Positions 56,711 through 64,000 of a stretch of DNA of 64,000 nt are shown here, piece after piece. The notes beneath the pieces are model-generated. The model did not search any database and was not told the DNA's origin. It was given only the letters and a program-made list of their open reading frames with translations. Each line of letters opens with the position of its first letter. Positions within the stretch are counted from its first letter, which is position 1. Source of the DNA: Bacillus australimaris (GTDB lineage: Bacteria > Bacillota > Bacilli > Bacillales > Bacillaceae); NCBI RefSeq assembly GCF_001307105.1, contig NZ_LGYN01000001.1, positions 124,001 to 188,000 on the forward strand. The letters are read 5' to 3'. A program made the translations under genes and the position numbers.

Positions 56711-57350
56711 CGTTTAACATCCTTTCTTCGAGCGCTTTAATCTTCGCGCTGCTTTTCTTCCCGTTTTCTTCTATTCCGCTTGAAAGATCAATCGCTTCTG
56801 GACCATAGGCGAGCAGCTCTGCTATCGTTTCTGGTGTGATGCCGCCCGCAATAATGCAAGTTTTCTCCAGTTGTTTTGCATGCTGAACATATAGAGGCAC
56901 TGCCTCCCAAGCAAAAGCTGTTCCAGAGCCGCCTCTCATCCCTTTTACTTTCGCATCAATGAGGAAGCCATCGACTACAGGCGCAAATGCTGTCATTTTT
57001 TCAAGTGTGCTTGTTACATTAGACTCGTGATGAAACACTTTCCAAACGATCGCCCCTGTTTGTTGTTTTATTTCTTTTGCATCATCTTGTGTTTCATCTC
57101 CATGAAGCTGCACAATATCTAAAGGAATATGCTTTGTGATGTCGCACACTTTTTGTACCTTTTCATTTACAAATACACCAGCAATCTCTTTCTCACACTT
57201 TGTTTGAATGAGCCATTGTTTCACTTGATCTGGATGGACTTGTCTTTTACTTGGAGCAAAAATAAACCCGATTGCATCTGCTTGAGTTTGCGCAATGCAT
57301 TCCACATCTTCTTGTGATACTGCCCCGCAATATTTTAAATAAGGCTTCAT
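56691..57350 (-). CDS. trpF: Phosphoribosylanthranilate isomerase TrpF
   Basis: TIM-barrel isomerase, third tryptophan step. 219 residues from ATG 57350, ten bases after GGAG; an ATG at 57359 sits directly on the ribosome site. Catalytic Cys in [10 protein letters not shown], catalytic Asp in [18 protein letters not shown], phosphate loop ILAGGI-type ([16 protein letters not shown]). Confidence 0.95.
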   Translation of the reverse strand: MKPYLKYCGAVSQEDVECIAQTQADAIGFIFAPSKRQVHPDQVKQWLIQTKCEKEIAGVFVNEKVQKVCDITKHIPLDIVQLHGDETQDDAKEIKQQTGAIVWKVFHHESNVTSTLEKMTAFAPVVDGFLIDAKVKGMRGGSGTAFAWEAVPLYVQHAKQLEKTCIIAGGITPETIAELLAYGPEAIDLSSGIEENGKKSSAKIKALEERMLNDVRISK

Positions 57351-57355
57351 CTTGT

Positions 57356-58108
57356 TCATTCTCCAAACAATGTCTGAACGGCTTTTTCTTGTGATTGTTC
57401 TCTCATTAATGATTCCCCTACAAGGACTGCACTCGCTCCATGTTCCTTAACAAAGGTCAAATCATCAAATGTTTGAATGCCGCTCTCACTCACTAGTAAG
57501 ACATCGTTTGGAACAAGTGGTGCGATCTCTTTTGTTTGTTCAACTGTTGTGATAAATGTATTTAAATTCCGGTTGTTTACCCCAATGATTTCAGGAGTAA
57601 ACAACTTTAAAATCTTTTCCAGTGTATCTGCTGCATGTACTTCGACAAGGACATCAAGTCCTTTTTCTTCCGCTTCAGCATATAGCTCATACAGCTTTTG
57701 CGGCTCAAGTACTTCTCCAATTAATAAAATCGCATCTGCTCCTATACGTCTTGACTCTTCTACCTGTATGGAGTCAATGATGAAATCTTTTCTTAAAATC
57801 GGACGATCAACGTGTTCTTTAATGAGTGAAAGATATTCGTTTTTTCCTTGAAAGAACGGTTCATCCGTTAAGACAGATAGGCAATCAGCCTTTGATGTTT
57901 CGTAGGCTTTTGCTGTTTGTAAAGGGTCAAAATTCGGTTGAATGATCCCTTTAGATGGAGACGCCTTTTTCACCTCAGCAATCAGACCAATTGAGCGATG
58001 AGGATTCATTAATGCTTCTTTAAAGGATCGTCTGTCAAAGTGTCCATCCTCTGGTAATTTCAACGTTTGGATATGTTCTTTTTTTCGGGCAATGATTTGA
58101 TTAAGCAT
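57356..58108 (-). CDS. trpC: Indole-3-glycerol phosphate synthase TrpC
   Basis: Closes the indole ring with loss of CO2 and water. 250 residues, matching B. subtilis. Catalytic Lys and Glu in [12 protein letters not shown] and the Lys in [19 protein letters not shown] and [11 protein letters not shown] mark the phosphate side. Overlaps trpD by eight bases. Confidence 0.97.
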   Translation of the reverse strand: MLNQIIARKKEHIQTLKLPEDGHFDRRSFKEALMNPHRSIGLIAEVKKASPSKGIIQPNFDPLQTAKAYETSKADCLSVLTDEPFFQGKNEYLSLIKEHVDRPILRKDFIIDSIQVEESRRIGADAILLIGEVLEPQKLYELYAEAEEKGLDVLVEVHAADTLEKILKLFTPEIIGVNNRNLNTFITTVEQTKEIAPLVPNDVLLVSESGIQTFDDLTFVKEHGASAVLVGESLMREQSQEKAVQTLFGE

Positions 58109-59123
58109 AGATCTCTTCCTCTTTCGTTTTTTGTTTTAAACGAGCCAACTGTTCTTTCGCTGCACCGCTTTTAATCGTTTCTAACGCTTTTAATGTTCCT
58201 GCCATGAGGCTTTCTGACTTTCCTCCGACATATAAAGCCGCCCCAGCATTTAGGGCTGTAATATGAAGCGGCGCCCCTTCTGTTTGATGATTCAATATAT
58301 TCTGAATCAATTTGGCGCTCTCTTCCGGTGATTGGACTTGAATATCGGATAAATTCCCTTTTTCCAGTCCAAAGTCTTCTGGGTTTAGTGTATATTCTGT
58401 CATCACATCTTTTTTGAGTTCAATCACATAGGAATTGGCTGTAATCGTTAATTCATCCAGCCCATCCTCCCCGCAAACAAATAGGACATGTTCTGGCTCT
58501 AATGGCGCAAGGGCTTTCGCCATTAATTTTGCCTTTTCCTTTGAGTACACACCGATGATTTGCTTTTTAGCTTGCATTGGGTGGCAGAGCGGGCCTAATA
58601 GATTAAAGACCGTCCGGAACCCGAGCTGCTTGCGGACTACTGCTACTTGTTTCATAGATGAATGATACAACGGTGCAAATAAAAAGCCCATGTTTTTCTC
58701 TTGTATTTGTCTTCTTGTTTCTTCTGGTGTGGATTGAATATGAATCCCAAGACACTCTAGCACGTCGGCACTCCCGCTTTTAGAAGAAACTGAACGATTT
58801 CCGTGTTTTGCGATTTTGGCGCCAGCGGCAGAAGCAACAATGGCAGCGGCAGTTGATATATTAAATGTAGAAAGCCCATCGCCACCTGTGCCGCATGTAT
58901 CAACAACATCAAACGATTGTTCCATTGGTGCTGCATTTTGTCTCATGGCTTTCACAAAGCCTGTCATTTCCTCCGCCGTTTCTCCTCTATGCGCTAAAAT
59001 GGATAAACTTGCAGCGACTTCAGCATCTGTTAAAGAGCCGCTCATCATATCATGCATCAGTCTATTTGCTTCATTTTCTGATAAATAGCCGCCATTAACA
59101 AGAGCTGATAGTCGTTGATTCAT
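58101..59123 (-). CDS. trpD: Anthranilate phosphoribosyltransferase TrpD
   Basis: Transfers phosphoribose from PRPP to anthranilate. ATG 59123 lies within the end of trpE (29-base overlap) with AAGGAG about eleven bases upstream; 340 residues. PRPP loop [18 protein letters not shown], anthranilate region [18 protein letters not shown], and [16 protein letters not shown] [16 protein letters not shown]. Confidence 0.97.
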   Translation of the reverse strand: MNQRLSALVNGGYLSENEANRLMHDMMSGSLTDAEVAASLSILAHRGETAEEMTGFVKAMRQNAAPMEQSFDVVDTCGTGGDGLSTFNISTAAAIVASAAGAKIAKHGNRSVSSKSGSADVLECLGIHIQSTPEETRRQIQEKNMGFLFAPLYHSSMKQVAVVRKQLGFRTVFNLLGPLCHPMQAKKQIIGVYSKEKAKLMAKALAPLEPEHVLFVCGEDGLDELTITANSYVIELKKDVMTEYTLNPEDFGLEKGNLSDIQVQSPEESAKLIQNILNHQTEGAPLHITALNAGAALYVGGKSESLMAGTLKALETIKSGAAKEQLARLKQKTKEEEIYA

Positions 59124-60642
59124 CCTGCACACTCTCCTTTTCTGAGAAAATATGTTCCGCAAGCTGAATGGCTTTTAGAAGCGCTCCTGCCTTGTTACAA
59201 GTCTCTTCCCATTCATTTTCTGGAACAGAATCAGCGACAATGCCAGCGCCTGCTTGTATAGAAGCGGTCTGATCTTTGACGCTCATCGTACGAATGGTAA
59301 TACAGGAGTCGATATTGCCGTCAAATCCAATATAGGCAATACAGCCGCCATACGTTTCCCTTGGCTCAGGCTCCATTTCATTTAATAATTGCATCGCTCG
59401 TATTTTCGGTGCACCTGTTAATGTACCTGCTGGAAATGCTGACATGAGCGCATCAACTGGATGTGTATCCTGTTTTAACTTTCCTGTCACAATGGAGATG
59501 ATGTGCATGACATGAGAGAAGTTCACTACTTTTGTAAAGGTTGGTACTGACACACTCCCGTATTCTGCCACACGGCCTACATCATTTCTAGCTAGATCCA
59601 CTAACATATAATGCTCTGCTTTTTCCTTTTCATCTTCTAGCAGCTCTTTTGCTAGTGCAGCATCCTCTTCTCTTGTTGTTCCTCGTTTTCTTGTGCCAGC
59701 AATAGGATGAATTTCTAAATGCCCGTTTTTGGCATGGATTAATCGTTCTGGCGAGCTGCCGACTAAATCGCGGTCTTTTAATTTCATAAAATACATATAT
59801 GGAGATGGATTCACAATGCGCAGCACACGGTATAATTCAAATGAACTGACTGACACAGGGATATCAAAGCGCTGCGAGAGGACGCCTTGAAAAATGTCAC
59901 CCGCTCGGATGTACTCTTTGATTTTTTCTACATCCTTTAAAAATTGTGTTTTTTCATATGTTGATGTCACATGCTCAAAGGATGGCGGCTCGTTCATATT
60001 CCCTGTTATAATCAATTCTTTCATATCAATTTTTGTATGGAGTTTGTGAATCATCTGTTCAAGCTGCTTTTGATTTTCTTTGTAAGCTCGTATTTTTTCG
60101 TCTTCAGTTTCATTTCCGGCCAGCTGAGTGTATTGGATAAAATGAACATGATTTGTTTCATGATCAAAGGCAATCATCGTTTGGCAAACAAATAATGTAC
60201 AATTTTCTGTCGTCGATGCGCCCCGGTGCGGCCTGACAGAAGGCTCAATGTTTGGGATCAGATCGTAACTTAAGTAACCAACAGCACCGCCTGTAAATGG
60301 GATATCAATATCTGGTGTCTTAATTTGATATTGTTCTTTCATCCAATCTAGCAAATCTTTCAGCTCTTGCTTTTGCATGACTTTCTGCCCCGCGGCGTCA
60401 CGTGCAATGTATTTGTTTTGATCATCGTGTAAGGTTAAAAACGGATGTAATCCAATGAAGGAATATCTCGACCAGCTGGAAGACTCATCTTTGCTTTCTA
60501 GCAAATACACAATATCTTGTTTGAGTTTTTCCACAATTTGAATGGGTGAAATCGTATCAACTGTAATGGTTTTCACAATCGGGATTGTTTTGTGGGACTC
60601 ACTGTCCTTTAAAAATTGGGTCAGATTTGATTGGGAAATCAT
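59095..60642 (-). CDS. trpE: Anthranilate synthase component I TrpE
   Basis: Makes anthranilate from chorismate with ammonia from a separate glutamine amidotransferase. ATG 60642 after AAGGAGTG gives 515 residues, as in B. subtilis. The tryptophan feedback pocket includes YLLESKDESSSWSRYSFIG. Chorismate core: QGVLSQRFDIPV, IAGTRKRGTTREED, and FPAGTLTGAPKIRAMQ. No trpG lies in the operon, so the amidotransferase must be the PabA-type subunit elsewhere, as in B. subtilis. Regulated by the TRAP leader just upstream. Confidence 0.97.
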   Translation of the reverse strand: MISQSNLTQFLKDSESHKTIPIVKTITVDTISPIQIVEKLKQDIVYLLESKDESSSWSRYSFIGLHPFLTLHDDQNKYIARDAAGQKVMQKQELKDLLDWMKEQYQIKTPDIDIPFTGGAVGYLSYDLIPNIEPSVRPHRGASTTENCTLFVCQTMIAFDHETNHVHFIQYTQLAGNETEDEKIRAYKENQKQLEQMIHKLHTKIDMKELIITGNMNEPPSFEHVTSTYEKTQFLKDVEKIKEYIRAGDIFQGVLSQRFDIPVSVSSFELYRVLRIVNPSPYMYFMKLKDRDLVGSSPERLIHAKNGHLEIHPIAGTRKRGTTREEDAALAKELLEDEKEKAEHYMLVDLARNDVGRVAEYGSVSVPTFTKVVNFSHVMHIISIVTGKLKQDTHPVDALMSAFPAGTLTGAPKIRAMQLLNEMEPEPRETYGGCIAYIGFDGNIDSCITIRTMSVKDQTASIQAGAGIVADSVPENEWEETCNKAGALLKAIQLAEHIFSEKESVQDESTTISSC

Positions 60643-60714
60643 ATGCACACTCCTTAAATGGATTAAGGAGAATGAGGGGGACATATAGAGGATTTGTATG
60701 AGTATACGAAATAA

Positions 60715-60741
60715 GCCTAAAAGAGGGTTCCTCTTTTAGGC
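60715..60741 (-). terminator. trp operon attenuator
   Basis: GCCTAAAAGAGG and its complement form a perfect 12-pair hairpin with a three-base loop (arms 60715-60726, 60730-60741). The tail is short (TTATTTCG). It forms when TRAP holds the upstream repeats and blocks the antiterminator. Confidence 0.88.
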
Positions 60742-60767
60742 AGTATGATTAAATAGAAGTATCGTAT

Positions 60768-60821
60768 CTCTGCTCAACTCTACTCATCTCAACTACCCTA
60801 GTCTCATTCTCATCTTCTCTA
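60768..60821 (-). promoter_or_regulatory. TRAP-binding site of eleven NAG triplets in the trp leader
   Basis: Read 5'-3' on the minus strand the 54 bases parse exactly as eleven triplets with two-base (one three-base) spacers: UAG, AAG, GAG, GAG, UAG, UAG, GAG, GAG, GAG, GAG, GAG. Eleven matches the eleven-subunit TRAP ring. Only the second triplet deviates (AAG). TRAP (mtrB) itself is not in the window. Confidence 0.93.
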
Positions 60822-60834
60822 AACTTACAATGCC

Positions 60835-60854
60835 GTTTACACCTGTGTGTAAAC
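60835..60854 (-). promoter_or_regulatory. 5' stem-loop of the trp leader
   Basis: GTTTACAC and GTGTAAAC form a perfect eight-pair stem with a four-base loop, just before the triplets. In B. subtilis the equivalent 5' stem-loop also contacts TRAP and strengthens attenuation. Confidence 0.8.
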
Positions 60855-60867
60855 TTCGGCTGTTCAT

Positions 60868-60900
60868 ATCGTATTATAATTCCTTGTTTTTTGTCAACTG
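60868..60900 (-). promoter_or_regulatory. Internal trp promoter at the end of aroH
   Basis: A consensus -35 TTGACA (60892-60897, minus strand) with TACGAT at 18 bases, or a perfect TATAAT (60873-60878) with CAGTTG at 16 bases. It overlaps the aroH stop, as the trp promoter does in B. subtilis. Confidence 0.7.
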
Positions 60901-61257
60901 TAAATCAGGGCGAAGCGTCACAGCTTCTTCCAAGTACACATGCTGTATGTCTTCCTGCTTTGTATCTGTCTGGACAGTCATTAAGACACGAATGCAATGC
61001 TTTAAGCCGCCATGAATGTCCAGTTCCTGCATACAAGTAACAGGTACATATGTCCATCCTTCAAACTGACGAAGTGCTTTTGCCGGAAAAACGGAGTGAA
61101 TATCTTGTGTAGCTGAAATTAAGATCTGCACGACACGTTCTGGATCTACTTCATTTCTTGAAATAATCGCTTCTAGCAGCTGTTTCGTTTTGTTTAACAC
61201 TTCTGTTTCTGTATCTTCTTTCACAGTTGTAGCTCCACGTATCCCGCGAAACATCAT
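60874..61257 (-). CDS. aroH: Monofunctional chorismate mutase AroH
   Basis: Converts chorismate to prephenate; trimeric AroH fold. ATG 61257, six bases after GGAGGAGGG and overlapping the aroB stop, gives 127 residues, equal to B. subtilis. Conserved FRGIRGATTV (active-site Arg), SATQDIHSVFPAKALR, and IRVLMTVQTD. The trp promoter lies over its end. Confidence 0.97.
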   Translation of the reverse strand: MMFRGIRGATTVKEDTETEVLNKTKQLLEAIISRNEVDPERVVQILISATQDIHSVFPAKALRQFEGWTYVPVTCMQELDIHGGLKHCIRVLMTVQTDTKQEDIQHVYLEEAVTLRPDLQLTKNKEL

Positions 61258-62345
61258 AGACATCCCTCCTCCCGTTTCCATTCTTCGAGCCAGTAGTGCA
61301 GCTCATCTTTAGTGAAAGACTGTAAGGTGACGTCTCCAACCTGTTTTAATAAAACAAATTGAACACTGCCGCCTCTCGCTTTTTTATCCCCAATCATCCG
61401 GTCAACAAATGTTTCCGTTGAAATATCTTGTGTGACTTGTACCGGGAATCCGAGTTCTTTCATCCACTCTTTCAGTTCCATGCGGTTGAGGCTGAGTCCT
61501 AGCTGCTTTTCGCTCACATATAGCGCAAACTGCATGCCGATGGCAATAGCATCTCCGTGCGTGATCACACCGTATCCATATTCTGCTTCAATGGCATGCC
61601 CAAGTGTATGGCCTAAATTCAAATATGCACGCACACCTTGTTCTTTTTCATCTTCCTGAACAATCGACGCTTTGACTTGAATGCCTTGATACAACATATG
61701 CGCCAGCTCACTCTTTGATAAATCTGCCAAAGAACGAATGGACATCAGTTCTGATAAAAAGTCTTCACTTGAAATCAGCGCATGTTTGATGACTTCTGCA
61801 AAGCCTGATCTTCGTTCAATTTGAGACAGGGTCTCAAGCATACTCGTATCATAGATCACAGCTTTCGGCTGATGAAATGCACCGATTAAATTTTTACCGA
61901 GCGGATGGTTGATCCCTGTTTTCCCGCCAACCGCGCTGTCATGTGCGAGCAGCGTCGTCGGAACTTGGATAAAGTCAATGCCTCTCATATAAGTCGCAGC
62001 AGCAAAGCCAGCCAAATCCCCAATCACGCCTCCTCCGAGCGCAATAATGCAGGAGGAGCGATCGAGCTGATATTGAATCGCTTTCGTATGAATATGCTCA
62101 AATTCGGCAAAGGATTTCGACTGCTCTCCGCTTGGCACAACCACTTTGTGCACAGACCACTTCTGCTGAAGTAAGTGAACTATTTCATCACCATAAATGG
62201 CATCGACAGCTGCATCTGTGACGATTAAGAGCTTCGTATAAGAATGCCCAGTGGAAGTTATCAAGTCGACGATATTGCGTTTAATCCCATCACCGATATA
62301 TACAGGATAAGCAGCTGAGAACGTCTTAACTTCCAGTGTTTGCAT
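61254..62345 (-). CDS. aroB: 3-dehydroquinate synthase AroB
   Basis: NAD- and metal-dependent second shikimate step. 363 residues; the ATG shares one base with the aroF stop. NAD site ALGGGVIGDLAGFAAA, VPTTLLAHDSAVGGKTGIN, and the metal His in NLGHTLGHAIE and THGDAIAIGM. Confidence 0.97.
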   Translation of the reverse strand: MQTLEVKTFSAAYPVYIGDGIKRNIVDLITSTGHSYTKLLIVTDAAVDAIYGDEIVHLLQQKWSVHKVVVPSGEQSKSFAEFEHIHTKAIQYQLDRSSCIIALGGGVIGDLAGFAAATYMRGIDFIQVPTTLLAHDSAVGGKTGINHPLGKNLIGAFHQPKAVIYDTSMLETLSQIERRSGFAEVIKHALISSEDFLSELMSIRSLADLSKSELAHMLYQGIQVKASIVQEDEKEQGVRAYLNLGHTLGHAIEAEYGYGVITHGDAIAIGMQFALYVSEKQLGLSLNRMELKEWMKELGFPVQVTQDISTETFVDRMIGDKKARGGSVQFVLLKQVGDVTLQSFTKDELHYWLEEWKREEGCL

Positions 62346-63517
62346 TAAAATTCCCTCTGAAGCTGGCGCATTTTTTCAACATTTTCTTTAATGCGATCGA
62401 TTTGATCAAGACCAAACTGCTCAACAACTGCATTGGCAATTTCCCATGCAACAACTGCTTCTGCAACAACACTTGCAGCAGGAACAGCACAGCTGTCAGA
62501 ACGTTCAATGCTTGCAGAGAAAGGTTCTTTCGTTTCAATGTCAACACTTTGAAGCGGTTTATAAAGCGTTGGAATTGGCTTCATCACACCTCTGACGACA
62601 ATTGGCATACCTGTTGACATTCCGCCTTCAAGACCACCTAAGCGATTTGTTTTTCTCGTATAGCCCTTTTCTTCATCCCAGATGATTTCATCATGGACCT
62701 CACTGCCATTTTTAGAAGCTGCCTCGAAGCCAATACCGAATTCAACCCCTTTAAAAGCGTTGATACTAAGTACAGCGCCAGCAAGCTTGCTGTCCAATTT
62801 ACGGTCATAATGAACATAGCTGCCGACCCCAACTGGCATTCCTTCAACGATGACTTCAACAATTCCGCCAATTGAATCGCCGTTTTTCTTTGCTTCATCA
62901 ATAGCGTCCATCATTTTTTGACCTGCTTCACTGTCATAGCAGCGCACAGGTGATTCTTCTGTTACCTTTTGCAAATCTTCAATAGACTCATATGCTGTAA
63001 GAGCTGCTTTCACTCCGCCAATTTCAAGAACGTGACCAGCTACTTTAATCCCTAGATGCGCCAAAATTTGTTTAGCAACTGCGCCTGCTGCTACGCGTAC
63101 AGTTGTCTCGCGGGCTGATGAGCGCTCTAATACGTTTCGCATATCACGGTGTCCATATTTAATCGCACCATTTAAATCCGCATGACCTGGTCTTGGGCGA
63201 GAGATTTGACGCTTCATTTCACTCTCTTCTTCTTCTGTGATCGGCTCTGCCCCCATCACCTTTGTCCAATGCTTCCAGTCGTTGTTTTCAACAACAAGTG
63301 CGATAGGAGAACCTAATGTTTTCCCGTGTCGTACACCACTTAACACCTTCGCTTGGTCTTTTTCAATCTGCATTCTTCTTCCGCGGCCATGACCTTTCTG
63401 TCTTCTAGCCAGTTCATAATTGATGTCATCCTGCTCTATGTAAAGTCCTGCTGGAACTCCTTCAATAATTGTGGTCAATTGTGGACCATGTGATTCACCT
63501 GCTGTTAAATACCTCAT
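62345..63517 (-). CDS. aroF: Chorismate synthase (aroF in Bacillus nomenclature, aroC elsewhere)
   Basis: FMN-dependent trans-elimination giving chorismate. 390 residues, equal to B. subtilis, from ATG 63517 with AAGGGAGA. Family marks: [11 protein letters not shown] at the N-terminus, [32 protein letters not shown], and [19 protein letters not shown]. First gene of the supraoperon. Confidence 0.97.
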   Translation of the reverse strand: MRYLTAGESHGPQLTTIIEGVPAGLYIEQDDINYELARRQKGHGRGRRMQIEKDQAKVLSGVRHGKTLGSPIALVVENNDWKHWTKVMGAEPITEEEESEMKRQISRPRPGHADLNGAIKYGHRDMRNVLERSSARETTVRVAAGAVAKQILAHLGIKVAGHVLEIGGVKAALTAYESIEDLQKVTEESPVRCYDSEAGQKMMDAIDEAKKNGDSIGGIVEVIVEGMPVGVGSYVHYDRKLDSKLAGAVLSINAFKGVEFGIGFEAASKNGSEVHDEIIWDEEKGYTRKTNRLGGLEGGMSTGMPIVVRGVMKPIPTLYKPLQSVDIETKEPFSASIERSDSCAVPAASVVAEAVVAWEIANAVVEQFGLDQIDRIKENVEKMRQLQREF

Positions 63518-63560
63518 GACTTAATCTCCCTTCATCGCATTAACGCTTTTAAGTAAAACT

Positions 63561-63590
63561 ATAATAACACACTTCCTACTAAAAAGTCAG
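63561..63590 (-). promoter_or_regulatory. Candidate aroF promoter
   Basis: Minus-strand CTGACT (63585-63590) and TATTAT (63561-63566) with an 18-base spacer, directly after the cheR stop. Confidence 0.45.

Positions 63591-64000
<410 letters not shown>

Overview
The window is a stretch of low-to-moderate GC Bacillus chromosome. Gene order and protein sequences follow the Bacillus subtilis ypbR-to-cheR segment, but divergence and several local gene differences point to the Bacillus pumilus/safensis/altitudinis group. That placement is inferred from recalled synteny and sequences, not from a database search. Nearly everything is core housekeeping DNA. I see no prophage, insertion sequence, CRISPR array or tRNA.

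Layout. 1-7.2 kb: dynamin-like dynA (cut by the left edge), a tiny Fur-boxed membrane protein gene, the type III polyketide pair bcsA-ypbQ, then a small accessory patch (candidate CU-rich small RNA, an 83-residue orphan and a membrane-anchored polysaccharide deacetylase). 7.2-9.5 kb: xpt-pbuX under a guanine riboswitch. 9.5-15.3 kb: M32 carboxypeptidase, Fe-S helicase YpvA, rRNA methyltransferase YpsC, RNase P RNA and gpsB. 15.6-25 kb: ypsA, cotD, the mitomycin-repair pair mrfA-mrfB, an old yellow enzyme, a PTS IIA protein and a set of small sporulation/coat genes (yppG, sspM and neighbours). 25-36 kb: recU-ponA, the dnaD-nth-ypoC operon, asnS, ypmB-ypmA and dinG. 36-43.7 kb: panBCD, then a long operon ypjD-dapB-mgsA-bshB1-bshA-cca-birA. 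43.8-51 kb: ypjC, ypjB, ypjA, the menaquinol:cytochrome c reductase genes qcrABC and ypiA-ypiB-ypiF. 51-64 kb: the aromatic supraoperon aroF-aroB-aroH-trpEDCFBA-hisC-tyrA-aroE behind the end of cheR.

The aromatic block makes chorismate (AroF, AroB, AroE, with AroH diverting it to prephenate), tryptophan (TrpEDCFBA), and tyrosine/histidine intermediates (TyrA, HisC). Its internal trp leader carries exactly eleven NAG triplets for TRAP plus a terminator hairpin. The ypjD-birA operon joins lysine/cell-wall precursor, methylglyoxal, bacillithiol, tRNA-CCA and biotin functions. Two XPD-type helicases (YpvA with Fe-S cysteines, DinG with an exonuclease domain), MrfAB, RecU and Nth make the window rich in DNA repair.

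The least explained elements are the Fur-boxed 30-residue protein at 3.6-3.8 kb, the candidate small RNA at 5.56-5.62 kb, an overlooked 31-residue membrane protein at 16.55-16.64 kb, a folded leader before panB, and operator-like inverted repeats at 20.4 and 53.5 kb. Relative to B. subtilis, aspB is absent between ypmB and asnS and yppF is absent between yppG and yppE.
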